Shown: positions 22,923 to 31,997 of the stretch, one piece after another
Numbering within the stretch: the stretch's first letter is position 1
Layout of the letters: every line of letters begins with the position of its first letter
Origin: an uncultured Lachnospiraceae bacterium
Lineage (GTDB): Bacteria; Bacillota; Clostridia; Lachnospirales; Lachnospiraceae
Assembly: GCA_934339135.1 (NCBI GenBank)
Contig: CAKRHP010000024.1
Location: 1 to 33,884, forward strand
Direction of reading: 5' to 3'
DNA length: 33,884 nt
Notes under the pieces: model-generated
What the model was told of the DNA's origin: nothing
Database searches by the model: none
What the model saw: the letters and a program-made list of their open reading frames with translations, nothing else
Position numbers and translations under genes: made by a program

Positions 22923-24911
22923 ATGAAAGTAACATTAAAAGATGGCTCCTTTAAGGAGTATGACCAGCCAATGTCCATCTACGATATCGCTCTTGATATC
23001 AGTGAGGGACTGGCACGCGTAGCATGTGTGGGAGAGATTGATGGTGAGGTAAAGGATCTTCGTACTATTGTAGACAAGGATTGTACTTTAAATATTCTGA
23101 CCTTTGATTCCGATGAAGGAAAGAAGGCATATCGTCATACCTGTGCCCATGTTCTGGCTCAGGCAGTGAAGAATCTTTACCCTGACGCCAAGCTGACCAT
23201 CGGACCGGCCATTGACAATGGATATTATTATGATTTTGATATGCCAAGTCTCGACCGTGATGCTCTGGATGCCATCGAGAAGGAAATGAAGAAGATCATC
23301 AAAAAGGGTGACCGTCTGGAGCGTTATACCCTGTCAAAGGATGAGGCGATCAAGCTTATGACAGAGAGAGATGAGCCATATAAGGTTGAGATGATCAAGG
23401 AGCATCCGGATACCGACGAGCTGAGCTTCTATCAGCAGGGTGACTTCATTGAGTTCTGTGCAGGACCACATCTGATGAGTACAAAGCCGATCAAGGCATT
23501 TAAGCTGACATCTTCTTCCGGAGCATACTGGAGAGGAGACGAGCACAATAAGATGCTCACCAGAATTTACGGTACTGCTTATACGAAGAAAGCTGATCTG
23601 GAGGAGTATCTGGAGTATCTGGCGGACATTAAGAACCGCGACCACAACAAGCTTGGCCGTGATATGGATCTGTTTACAACCGTTGATGTGATTGGTCAGG
23701 GACTTCCGCTGTTTATGCCAAAGGGAACCAAGATGATCCAGAAGCTGCAGCGCTGGATCGAGGATCTGGAGGACAACGAGTGGGGATATGTCCGTACCCG
23801 CACTCCTCTGATGGCGAAGTCAGATCTTTATAAGATCTCTGATCACTGGGGTCATTACAAAGAGGGAATGTTTATTCTGGGAGAGGATGATGAGGACGAG
23901 AACGGAAACAGCGTTTCCGGCCGTGATATCTTTGCCCTTCGTCCAATGACCTGTCCGTTCCAGTATTATGTATATAAGGCTCGTCAGAAGTCATACCGTG
24001 ATCTTCCTTATCGTATGGGTGAGACATCGACTCTCTTCCGTAACGAGGATTCCGGAGAGATGCACGGCCTGACCCGTGTCCGCCAGTTTACGATCTCTGA
24101 GGGTCATCTGGTATGTACACCGGAGCAGATCGCCGATGAGTTTAAAAACTGCGTCCGTCTGGCAAGATATTGTCTGGAGACACTGGGACTGGAAGAGGAC
24201 GTGACCTACCGCATGTCCAAGTGGGATCCGGAGCATCCGGACAAATATCTCGGCGATGCCGAAGAGTGGGATCGTGTAGAGGGTGCGATGCGTGAGATCC
24301 TGGATGATATCGGTATGGAATATACAGAGGAGGCAGGAGAGGCTGCTTTCTATGGTCCAAAGCTTGATATTCAGGCAAAGAACGTGTACGGAAAAGAGGA
24401 CACCATGATCACGATCCAGCTGGATATGTTCCTGGCAGAGCGTTTCGATATGTACTATATTGATCAGAATGGTGACAAGAAGCGTCCTTATATTATCCAC
24501 AGAACATCTCTCGGATGCTATGAGCGTACCCTTGCATGGCTCATCGAGAAGTATGCAGGCAAGTTCCCGACATGGCTTTGTCCGGAGCAGGTTCGTGTGC
24601 TTCCGATCTCTGATAAGTATATGGACTATGCCCAGAGTGTGCTGGCAGAGCTTAAGAAGAACGGCATCGATGCAACCGTGGACGGACGTTCTGAAAAGAT
24701 CGGTTACAAGATCCGTGAGGCACGTATGGATAAGCTTCCTTATATGCTGGTTGTGGGCGGTAAGGAGGAAGAAGCAGGTCTCGTTTCTGTCCGCAGCCGT
24801 TTTGCCGGTGATGAGGGTCAGAAGCCTCTGGCAGACTTTATCAATGATATCTGTCAGGAGATCCGTACCAAAGAGATCCGCAAGGAGCTTCCGGAGGATG
24901 AGAAGAAATAA
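22923..24911 (+). CDS. thrS: Threonine-tRNA ligase
   Basis: ThrS charges tRNA-Thr and edits Ser-tRNA-Thr. The 662-aa protein has a TGS domain (1-60), the editing domain with HTCAH (72-76), and the class II catalytic core with zinc ligands C344, H395 and H526. The motif 2 region is GETSTLFRNEDSGEMHGLTRVR and the anticodon-binding domain starts near 550. The catalytic Cys is in RPMTCPFQ instead of the more usual NCPGH-type sequence, a variant form that keeps the ligand Cys. The ATG at 22923 has AGAGGGAAA upstream; the in-frame ATG at 22866 lies in the hairpin leader. A T-box riboswitch with a Thr specifier controls it. Confidence 0.97.
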   Translation: MKVTLKDGSFKEYDQPMSIYDIALDISEGLARVACVGEIDGEVKDLRTIVDKDCTLNILTFDSDEGKKAYRHTCAHVLAQAVKNLYPDAKLTIGPAIDNGYYYDFDMPSLDRDALDAIEKEMKKIIKKGDRLERYTLSKDEAIKLMTERDEPYKVEMIKEHPDTDELSFYQQGDFIEFCAGPHLMSTKPIKAFKLTSSSGAYWRGDEHNKMLTRIYGTAYTKKADLEEYLEYLADIKNRDHNKLGRDMDLFTTVDVIGQGLPLFMPKGTKMIQKLQRWIEDLEDNEWGYVRTRTPLMAKSDLYKISDHWGHYKEGMFILGEDDEDENGNSVSGRDIFALRPMTCPFQYYVYKARQKSYRDLPYRMGETSTLFRNEDSGEMHGLTRVRQFTISEGHLVCTPEQIADEFKNCVRLARYCLETLGLEEDVTYRMSKWDPEHPDKYLGDAEEWDRVEGAMREILDDIGMEYTEEAGEAAFYGPKLDIQAKNVYGKEDTMITIQLDMFLAERFDMYYIDQNGDKKRPYIIHRTSLGCYERTLAWLIEKYAGKFPTWLCPEQVRVLPISDKYMDYAQSVLAELKKNGIDATVDGRSEKIGYKIREARMDKLPYMLVVGGKEEEAGLVSVRSRFAGDEGQKPLADFINDICQEIRTKEIRKELPEDEKK

Positions 24912-24967
24912 CAGAAGCGCCGGGTGGCGAAAATGAATTTAAAAGATAGTAGCAAAGATATATAAAT

Positions 24968-25005
24968 AAGAGGGAGCAGATCCATAGAACGGTCTGCTCC
25001 CTCTT
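24968..25005 (+). terminator. Terminator after thrS
   Basis: AAGAGGGAGCAGA (24968-24980) pairs perfectly with TCTGCTCCCTCTT (24993-25005). The following T-run is weak. Its right arm touches the -35 element of the flagellar promoter. Confidence 0.75.
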
Positions 25006-25031
25006 AAGAATTTCCGGAAATTTGCCGATGT
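25005..25031 (+). promoter_or_regulatory. Sigma-28 (SigD/FliA)-type flagellar promoter
   Basis: TAAGAATT (25005-25012), 11 bases, then GCCGATGT (25024-25031) fits the flagellar sigma consensus TAAAGTTT-N11-GCCGATAA with the exact spacing. It lies about 60 bp before the large flagellar-locus gene, which is followed by flagellin and a FliS-like gene. Confidence 0.75.
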
Positions 25032-25093
25032 ACATAACAGAGTATCGTTGACGGAATCAAACGAAACAAACAGACTGGAAAGGTGAGCGAAAC

Positions 25094-28000
25094 ATGAATG
25101 TAAATGATATCGTAGCGCAGACCACCAATGTCAGCAGGCGGAAGACCGCATTTGGCTCGGATTCTTTCCTGCAGATTGGCAGACGTGGCCAGGTGGTGCA
25201 GGGAGTGATCTCCGGGGTATCGGACAAGGTTTCCATCAGCTTTAAAGGCGCAGAGGTCTCAGTCCCTGCGTCGTCAGTACAAAATGCCACGGAAGGCGAA
25301 ACGAGAAATTTTAAGATCATGGAAGTGTCAAAGGAAAGGATTGTACTGAAAGAGGTTGGAAGAGCGGACTCTTCAGAGAGCAGGGCAATGATCGCGACAA
25401 CGGTCAGCGCATCCTCCTATTCTTTTTCTGATCATCTGAATGAGAGCGGAAAGGTTTCCGGGGCAAAGCAGCAGGCAGGACAAAATATTGCTGTGCTGAC
25501 AGGAGAAGATTATCAGAGTATGGAATCAGAGCAGGGAGCTCTGGAAGAATATAAAGCATCAGCACTTGACCGTGCCATTGAACGTCATAAGGAGAATCGC
25601 CAGTGGCAGCAGGAGGATGTACAGAAAAATATCGAGAACAGTAAGGAATATCAGGAAACCATCAAGAATCTGCAGGAGCAGGGTGTGACACAGCTTATGG
25701 ATCCGTCACAGATTGAAAATGCTTTGCGGGATGCGGATCTTCCGGTGACAAAGGCGAATGTGGCGAGAGTGGCATCCGCAGTACAGATGACTGCTATTCT
25801 GCCGGAGTTGTCACAGGATGCCAGAGTTCATATTTTGGAGAATCAGATGGCACCAACCATCGAGAATCTGTATCACGGACAGTATTCCACATCGGGAGCT
25901 TTGGACGCTTCCACGGTGGATGATGAGGTGTGGCAGCAGCTTCAGGGACAACTTGTCGAGCTTTTGCAGGAAAATGGCATTTCGGTGGATGATACGGTGA
26001 TGGCAGATGCAAAATGGCTGTTTGCCAATGAAATTGCCGTGACGCCGGAAAATATCAATGCCTTACAGGTGATGAGGGATATTTCGGAAAATATGACACC
26101 GCAGAAGGTATTAGATCAGATCATATATGCGATGCAGACAGGAGCAGCACCGGAGCAGGCATCGCTGGATGACAGCCAGATCGTTATCGCGATGGATGCA
26201 TTACAGACTCTGGAGGAGATCACACCGGAGGATGTGGAAAACACTGTACAGAATATCGGACAGAATGACGTGACACTGCAGCAGCTGAAACAGTCAGCAG
26301 ATGTCCGAAAAAGTGGACAGAGTGAACGGGAGGATCAGGACAAAGTCATAGCAGCTTCTGAAGCGCAGCCAAATGCTGGCTCTGCAACGGGAAGCAGACA
26401 GACTTTTTCCGAGATGATCACGGTGACGCAGCGCCAGCTGGAGGAGATCAGGCTGCGGATGACCCTTCCGGCTGCGGTCAGAATGGCACAGAAGGGAATC
26501 AATATTCCTGTCACTCCATTAAAAGCACTGGTGGAAGAACTAAGACAGCAGGAGCAGGAGGATTATCAGGAAATTCTTCCGGATGTGAAGCTGGATGAGA
26601 CGCAGTGGGATCAGGTACAGGAGACTATTGCTAAAGCGGAGGATATCCGGAAGGCACCGGCATCTGTATTGGGAGTAGGCGCCAGACAATATGATCTTCT
26701 GACGATGAATGTACTTCACAGAGCAGCTGTCAGTGCAGTGGCACAGACGAGACAATATCAGGCGGATTATGAAGCTGTGGGTACACAGGTTCGGACAGAT
26801 CTGGGAGATTCCATCCGGAAGGCATTTCAGAATGTGCCTGAGCTTTTGGAACAGCTTGGTATGGAGAATACACAGGCGAATCAGAGAGCTGTCCGTATTT
26901 TGGGATATAACAGCATGGAAATTACAGAGCAGAATGTAATCAAAGTAAAAGAGCTGGATGCACAGGTAAATTCTGTGTTGGATCATATGAAGCCTTCTTT
27001 GGTGATGAAGCTGGTACAGGAAGGGGAGAATCCACTGGATCTGTCTCTGGATAAACTTGACCAAAGGCTGGCAAAGCTTGCGGATGAGCAGGATGTTTCA
27101 TCCGAGGAAAAATACAGCCGTTATCTGTGGAAGCTGGAGCAGGAACAGGGATTGACAGAGCAGGAAAGAGACGGGTATGTAGGTCTTTACCGGCTTATGC
27201 ATCAGGTGGAAGGCTCCGATGGAGCTGCTATTGGAAGTGTGCTGGAAGCAGGGTGGAACATGAATCTTCGCAACCTGCTCCGGGCAGTGAGAACAGAAAA
27301 ACGAAAAGGCGTTGATGTGCAGATTGATGAAGAGTTTGGCGGTCTGTCCGATTTACGGTACACTGCAAAAAGTATTATACAGCAGATTGAGAATGCATTT
27401 TCCGGCAGGGAATTTTCAGGGGAATCTTCTTCTGACCATACACAGCAATATTACGAACGTCTGAATCGACAGATTCTCAATGAGATGACACCGGCTGCAC
27501 TCCGTGAGGTAAGTGATGGAGATATGGAGCAGCTTCTGGATAATTCTATGGAGGGTCTGCATGAGAAATTGAAACAGACAGAGGGGAATCCGGAGCTGGA
27601 ACAGCGTTTTTATGAGCAGCTTGCATCACAGGTTCGGGAGACTGTGGAGCAGAGTCAGGAAAGTGTCCGATATCTGGAACAGATGGGACTTCCGGATACG
27701 ATTACCAATATTCAGGCGGCACAGCAGCTAATTTATCAGAATTATGATGTATATCATGAAATCAATGAGCGGCGCCGGGATTTGCCGGAGGAGGATCAGG
27801 AAGAACTGCGGCAGGCAATGGAAACAATTCCGGATTCTCTGGATCAGGAGGATACATTGCTTCAGAGCTATGACCGTCTTGGCAGAAGCATGGAAAAGAT
27901 ACTGGAACATTCTTATGAAAAAGAGATGGTTACCAGTGATGAGCTTCAGGGCTTAAAGCAGCTTCGTACCGGTATGATCTTTCAGAGCAGCAGAGCCGGA

Positions 28001-28414
28001 AGATACAACTATGATGTGCCGGTCATGACGGGAGATCAGGTCATGACTATGAATGTTACATTGGTTCAGGGAGAAGAAGATGCCGGCAGAGTGCAGATTT
28101 ATATGGACAATATATCGGCAGAATTCCGGATTCAGCATGGAGAGGTGAAAGGACTTATCCTGTGTGATGACCGCGAGGAATATGATACACTTTCAGGAGA
28201 TGGTGAGAAGCTCACGGAGGCATTGCGGCAGGATGGCTATATCGTAAAAAATATATCATACAGCATGAACCGCAGATCCCGTGTGGAAGCGATGACCACA
28301 AAGGCAGGGGAAAAGGAACCATCGTCCTCTCTGTACCGGGTTGCAAAAACGGTAGTCCGTTATGTGATAGACACGATGAAGCAGAATGACACTGACAATA
28401 CAGAAAAGAGGTAG
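25094..28414 (+). CDS. Large flagellar-locus protein with helical repeats and FliK-like C-terminus (DUF6240-like)
   Basis: This 1106-aa protein has no signal peptide or membrane segment. Residues 20-90 look beta-rich (GRRGQVVQGVISGVSDKVSISFKG). The long middle part is helical and Gln/Glu-rich, with diverged repeats: about 294-350 (ANEIAVTPENINALQVM, then MTPQKVLDQI) matches about 590-655 (YNSMEITEQNVIKVKELD, then MKPSLVMKLV); looser copies lie near 205-235 and 860-890. Residues 955-1095 (MTMNVTLVQGEEDAGRVQIYMD, then GYIVKNISYS) resemble the C-terminal domain of hook-length protein FliK. The family name DUF6240 is from memory and not verified. GGAAAGGTGA precedes the ATG by about eight bases. 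A sigma-28-type promoter is upstream, and flagellin starts 3 bp downstream. A role in flagellar assembly or length control is inference. Confidence 0.7.
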   Translation: MNVNDIVAQTTNVSRRKTAFGSDSFLQIGRRGQVVQGVISGVSDKVSISFKGAEVSVPASSVQNATEGETRNFKIMEVSKERIVLKEVGRADSSESRAMIATTVSASSYSFSDHLNESGKVSGAKQQAGQNIAVLTGEDYQSMESEQGALEEYKASALDRAIERHKENRQWQQEDVQKNIENSKEYQETIKNLQEQGVTQLMDPSQIENALRDADLPVTKANVARVASAVQMTAILPELSQDARVHILENQMAPTIENLYHGQYSTSGALDASTVDDEVWQQLQGQLVELLQENGISVDDTVMADAKWLFANEIAVTPENINALQVMRDISENMTPQKVLDQIIYAMQTGAAPEQASLDDSQIVIAMDALQTLEEITPEDVENTVQNIGQNDVTLQQLKQSADVRKSGQSEREDQDKVIAASEAQPNAGSATGSRQTFSEMITVTQRQLEEIRLRMTLPAAVRMAQKGINIPVTPLKALVEELRQQEQEDYQEILPDVKLDETQWDQVQETIAKAEDIRKAPASVLGVGARQYDLLTMNVLHRAAVSAVAQTRQYQADYEAVGTQVRTDLGDSIRKAFQNVPELLEQLGMENTQANQRAVRILGYNSMEITEQNVIKVKELDAQVNSVLDHMKPSLVMKLVQEGENPLDLSLDKLDQRLAKLADEQDVSSEEKYSRYLWKLEQEQGLTEQERDGYVGLYRLMHQVEGSDGAAIGSVLEAGWNMNLRNLLRAVRTEKRKGVDVQIDEEFGGLSDLRYTAKSIIQQIENAFSGREFSGESSSDHTQQYYERLNRQILNEMTPAALREVSDGDMEQLLDNSMEGLHEKLKQTEGNPELEQRFYEQLASQVRETVEQSQESVRYLEQMGLPDTITNIQAAQQLIYQNYDVYHEINERRRDLPEEDQEELRQAMETIPDSLDQEDTLLQSYDRLGRSMEKILEHSYEKEMVTSDELQGLKQLRTGMIFQSSRAGRYNYDVPVMTGDQVMTMNVTLVQGEEDAGRVQIYMDNISAEFRIQHGEVKGLILCDDREEYDTLSGDGEKLTEALRQDGYIVKNISYSMNRRSRVEAMTTKAGEKEPSSSLYRVAKTVVRYVIDTMKQNDTDNTEKR

Positions 28415-28417
28415 AAT

Positions 28418-29746
28418 ATGAGAATTAATCACAATATTTCAGCACAGATGGCAAATGTTAATTTAAAGAAAACAGATACCAGACTTTCATCAAGTCTGGA
28501 GAGATTAAGTTCCGGCTATAAGATCAATAAAGCCGCTGACGATTCGGCAGGAATGGCAATTACCAATAAAATGAGAGCGCAGATCCGTGCGTTGGATCAG
28601 GCATCCCGCAATTCAGAGGATGGTCAGTCTATTATTGAAACAGCTGAGGGAGCCATGGGAGAGATTGAAAATATTCTTCAGCGTGTCAGAGAACTGGCAG
28701 TGCAGACCTCAAATGATACTTATGCCCTGGAGGATCGAGAGGCGGTTCAGAAAGAGGTGGATGAGCTTCTGGACGAGGTAGATCGTATTGCAACGACAAC
28801 GGAATTTAACGGAACCGCATTGCTGGATGGTTCTGCAGCCCGTACCTTTGCGAGCAGTAACATTGATATCAAGCCGATCTACACTTCTATGAGTGTAGAA
28901 AAGGGCGATTATAAACTGACGGTAGATCAGGTGGCTGAACCGGCAGAGCTTACGGTACCATTGCCTTCTGTTCCAAGCAGCATAACTTTAAATAAAACAA
29001 TCATTGAATTTCCGGCATCTATGAACGACGATGCCGTTGCCGAGAGACTTCAGGCAGCGTGTGACGCTATGAATATTGATATGGAGAGAAACGGGGGTTC
29101 TGTGACGTTTAAAACAAGATCCACAGGAAGTCTGGAACAGATTACATATTCTGATGGAACCGGTGAGAAGGTTGCCAGAGGAAAAGAGGCAGAAATTACA
29201 TTGCAGGATGGTTTTGAGAGCACCGCAACATATTCCGGCGATGGAAATCTGGTGACAATTCGTGATAATGAAGGATTTGAGATGCAGATTGAGACAAATG
29301 TGGTTGGCCAAACAGAATTGAGAGTGTTTGACGCCGGTTATATGACTGTACAGATCGGTGCTAATGAATCACAGACACTGAACATGAATTTTCCGGAAGT
29401 ATCCTGTCTGAATCTGGGACTTCGTTCTTCCGATGGAAATGATAAGATCAATCTGTGTACACAGTACAGTTCAGAGCTTGCACTGGATAGTATGGATCGT
29501 GCCATCAAGAAGGTGTCAGGAGCCAGATCTACATTGGGTTCTTATCAGAATCGTCTGGAGACAACGACTTCCAGTCTGGATCTCAGCAGCCAGAATATCA
29601 CAGAGGCAATGTCCCGGATCGGTGATACGGATATGGCAGATGAGATGACAAAATATACGCAGAATGAGGTGCTTTCGCAGGCCGCGACGTCTATGCTTGC
29701 ACAGGCGAATAACAGACCACAGCAGATTATGTCATTGCTGCAATAA
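28418..29746 (+). CDS. Flagellin
   Basis: Flagellin forms the flagellar filament. The 442-aa protein has the conserved N-terminal D0/D1 region (1-140: MRINHNISAQ, SSGYKINKAADDSAGMAI) and C-terminal D1/D0 region (360-442: ARSTLGSYQNRLE, ending QQIMSLLQ). LQRVRELAVQ at 87-96 matches the TLR5-recognised motif of enterobacterial flagellin. The variable middle (about 145-350) is a hypervariable domain. It contains three cysteines (215, 330, 347), unusual for flagellins. The ATG follows the upstream stop by three bases with AAAGAGG inside the previous gene's end, indicating translational coupling. A FliS-like gene follows. Several flagellin paralogues are common in related species, so no hag/fliC symbol is assigned. 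Confidence 0.95.
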   Translation: MRINHNISAQMANVNLKKTDTRLSSSLERLSSGYKINKAADDSAGMAITNKMRAQIRALDQASRNSEDGQSIIETAEGAMGEIENILQRVRELAVQTSNDTYALEDREAVQKEVDELLDEVDRIATTTEFNGTALLDGSAARTFASSNIDIKPIYTSMSVEKGDYKLTVDQVAEPAELTVPLPSVPSSITLNKTIIEFPASMNDDAVAERLQAACDAMNIDMERNGGSVTFKTRSTGSLEQITYSDGTGEKVARGKEAEITLQDGFESTATYSGDGNLVTIRDNEGFEMQIETNVVGQTELRVFDAGYMTVQIGANESQTLNMNFPEVSCLNLGLRSSDGNDKINLCTQYSSELALDSMDRAIKKVSGARSTLGSYQNRLETTTSSLDLSSQNITEAMSRIGDTDMADEMTKYTQNEVLSQAATSMLAQANNRPQQIMSLLQ

Positions 29747-29835
29747 CTTTTCAGGCTGAAAGTATGTGATCCGCTTGATAAATGTTGTTCCGGTGGCATG
29801 AAATTGGAGGGCTGAGAAAGGAATGCAGAGTTAGA

Positions 29836-30315
29836 ATGGATAAGGAAAGTAAAAAGATATATACAACACGGATCAGTCAGGCAAACCGCAGTGAGCTGGT
29901 GGTGATCATTTATGAATTGATGCTGGGAAGTCTTGCGGAAGCAAAGGAGGCACTTGACAGGGAGGAGTTTGACACTGCAGATGTGGAATTAAAACGGGCG
30001 CAGGGATTTCTTTGTGAATTAAGAGGCAGTCTTGATTTTCAGTTCCCGGTATCTTACAGGCTGGTTTCGTTATATCGTTATGTGAATGAGCAGCTTGTAA
30101 AGTCCATCACGCGCAGGAAGGATGTTAATCTGGATTCCTGTGAGCGGGTGCTTAAAGGACTGAAGCAAAGCTTTGAGGAGATAGCGAAGCAGGATGTCTC
30201 GGGACCGGTTATGGAAAACAGTCAGCAGGTATATGCCGGGCTGACCTATGGAAAGGGCAGTCTCAATGAAGTGGCGATTGATCCCGGAAATATCGGGAGA
30301 GGATATCAGGTTTAG
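29836..30315 (+). CDS. fliS: FliS-like flagellar export chaperone
   Basis: The 159-aa helical protein fits FliS, which binds the flagellin C-terminus in the cytosol before export. It has the family pattern YTTRISQANRSELVVIIYELML at the start, followed by helices rich in Leu and Glu, and VYAGLTYGKGSLNE near the end. It is somewhat longer than the 125-130 aa of the classic proteins. The ATG at 29836 follows AAAGGA by about 13 bases; longer in-frame starts (29782) lack a ribosome site. The gene lies 89 bp after flagellin, in the same orientation. Confidence 0.8.
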   Translation: MDKESKKIYTTRISQANRSELVVIIYELMLGSLAEAKEALDREEFDTADVELKRAQGFLCELRGSLDFQFPVSYRLVSLYRYVNEQLVKSITRRKDVNLDSCERVLKGLKQSFEEIAKQDVSGPVMENSQQVYAGLTYGKGSLNEVAIDPGNIGRGYQV

Positions 30316-30369
30316 AAATCTGGCTGTATATTATTGCGGTTTTGGAAGAAATCAGTAGAAAGGAATAAA

Positions 30370-31869
30370 ATGGAAAAGAAAAATTTTTTAGATGACAGAG
30401 GAGCCGGCGTTTTGCTGCCCATCAGCAGTCTGCCTTCTCCTTATGGTATTGGTACATTGGGCGAAGAAGCGTACCATTTTGTGGACAGACTGGTAAAAGC
30501 AGGACAGAAGTACTGGCAGGTGCTCCCGGCGGGACCTACCAGCTTTGGAGACAGTCCTTATCAGTCCTTTTCTGCCTTTGCGGGAAATCCGTATTTTATT
30601 GATCTGGATATCCTGATCCGGGAAGGACTTCTGACGAGTCAGGAGGTAGAATGTGAGGATTGGGGAGAGGATCCGGAGGATATAGATTATGCTATTCTCT
30701 TTCAAAATCGCTTCAAGGTACTAAAAAAAGCATATAAAAGAAGCAGACATAAGGAGGAGTCTTCTTATCGTACTTTTTGTCGTCAAAATACTTACTGGCT
30801 TGCAGATTATTGTCTCTATATGGCATTAAAGTTTGAAAATGACAATAAGGAATGGCAGCTTTGGGAGGAGGATATTCGTTTCCGCCAGAGAGATGCGGTG
30901 AAAAAATGGCAGAAAAAGCTGGCAGACGAAATTGCTTTCTGGGAGTTTTGTCAGTATAAGTTTTATCAGCAGTGGAACTGTCTCAAAAAATATGCTCACA
31001 AGAAAAAGATCCGTCTGATCGGAGATATTCCTCTGTACGTTTCTATGGACAGTGCAGATGTATGGGCACATTCCGATCTTTTTGAACTGGATGAGAGAAA
31101 GAAACCCATCAATATTGCGGGGGTACCGCCGGACTGCTTTTCGGCAGACGGACAGCGCTGGGGCAATCCCCTCTATGACTGGAAAGTAATGGAACAGGAT
31201 CATTTTCGCTGGTGGCATAAGCGGATGGAAGCAAATGCAAAGTTGTATGATGTGATCCGCATTGACCATTTTATCGGCATCGTAAATTTCTGGTCCATAC
31301 CGGCATCTTGTCCGACAGCAGTGGATGGCAAATGGAGAAAGGGGCCGGGCAAAAAGCTGACGGATGTGATCAAAGAGGCAACAAAGGGAACGGATATTAT
31401 TGCCGAGGATCTGGGGGTGGTTGGACCAAATGTCCGGAAACTGATACAAAAGACCGGCTGGCCGGGCATGAAGATTCTGGAGTTTGCATTTGATGGGGTG
31501 GCGGATAATGAGTATCTGCCACACAATTATAAAGATCCAAATTGTCTTGTATATGGCGGAACCCATGACAATGAGACGATTATGGGATTTTATGGTGCCA
31601 AAAAGAAAAAAGAACTGAAATATGTTATGGATTATCTGCAGGTTAAGAAAAAGAAACAGATTCCGAAGGAGATGATCCGTCTGGGCTATGCAACTATTGC
31701 CAACACAGCAATTTTCCAGATGCAGGATATTCTTGGACTGGATAATCGTGCCCGGATGAATCTGCCGTCTACGGTGGGAACAAACTGGCGCTGGCGTATG
31801 CTTCCGGGAGCATTTACAAAGGAGCACTGTCGTTATCTGAAAAAACTGTGCCGGATTTATAATCGTTAA
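30370..31869 (+). CDS. malQ: 4-alpha-glucanotransferase (GH77)
   Basis: MalQ transfers alpha-1,4-glucan chains in maltodextrin and glycogen metabolism. The 499-aa protein has the family start GVLLPISSLPSPYGIGTLG (residues 13-31), QVLPAGPTSFGDSPYQSFSAFAGNP (50-74), the nucleophile Asp in RIDHFIG (299), the acid/base Glu in AEDLGV (346) and a third Asp in GGTHDNET (400). The start ATG at 30370 has AAAGGA six bases upstream, while the longer frame from 30334 lacks one. It follows the flagellar genes without obvious terminator and ends at a large bidirectional hairpin. Its link to motility is probably accidental. Confidence 0.97.
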   Translation: MEKKNFLDDRGAGVLLPISSLPSPYGIGTLGEEAYHFVDRLVKAGQKYWQVLPAGPTSFGDSPYQSFSAFAGNPYFIDLDILIREGLLTSQEVECEDWGEDPEDIDYAILFQNRFKVLKKAYKRSRHKEESSYRTFCRQNTYWLADYCLYMALKFENDNKEWQLWEEDIRFRQRDAVKKWQKKLADEIAFWEFCQYKFYQQWNCLKKYAHKKKIRLIGDIPLYVSMDSADVWAHSDLFELDERKKPINIAGVPPDCFSADGQRWGNPLYDWKVMEQDHFRWWHKRMEANAKLYDVIRIDHFIGIVNFWSIPASCPTAVDGKWRKGPGKKLTDVIKEATKGTDIIAEDLGVVGPNVRKLIQKTGWPGMKILEFAFDGVADNEYLPHNYKDPNCLVYGGTHDNETIMGFYGAKKKKELKYVMDYLQVKKKKQIPKEMIRLGYATIANTAIFQMQDILGLDNRARMNLPSTVGTNWRWRMLPGAFTKEHCRYLKKLCRIYNR

Positions 31870-31890
31870 TATCTGTACGAAAAACAGGAC

Positions 31891-31946
31891 AAGCCCCTTG
31901 GTTGACAAGTGTACCAAATGTTGGACACTTGTCAACCAAGGGGCTT
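31891..31946. terminator. Very long bidirectional terminator between malQ and the HIT gene
   Basis: The arms 31891-31912 and 31925-31946 are perfect 22-bp inverted repeats starting AAGCCCCTTGG. Inside them, CCAA (31914-31917) and TTGG (31921-31924) add a further stem. T-rich sequence follows on the plus strand (TATATTTTTAC) and a five-T run on the minus strand. It separates convergent genes. Confidence 0.92.
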
Positions 31947-31997
31947 ATATTTTTACAAAATATTTGGAAAAACAAATAATACCTGAGAATTTTGCTT

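Noticed and set aside
24460..24936. 158-codon plus-strand open frame at the end of thrS
   Set aside because: It is an Arg/Trp/Ser-rich shadow of thrS in another frame.
30826..31935. 369-codon minus-strand open frame antisense to malQ
   Set aside because: Long only because of base composition; rich in Ile/His/Cys/Phe, without domain or ribosome site, and it runs through the bidirectional terminator.
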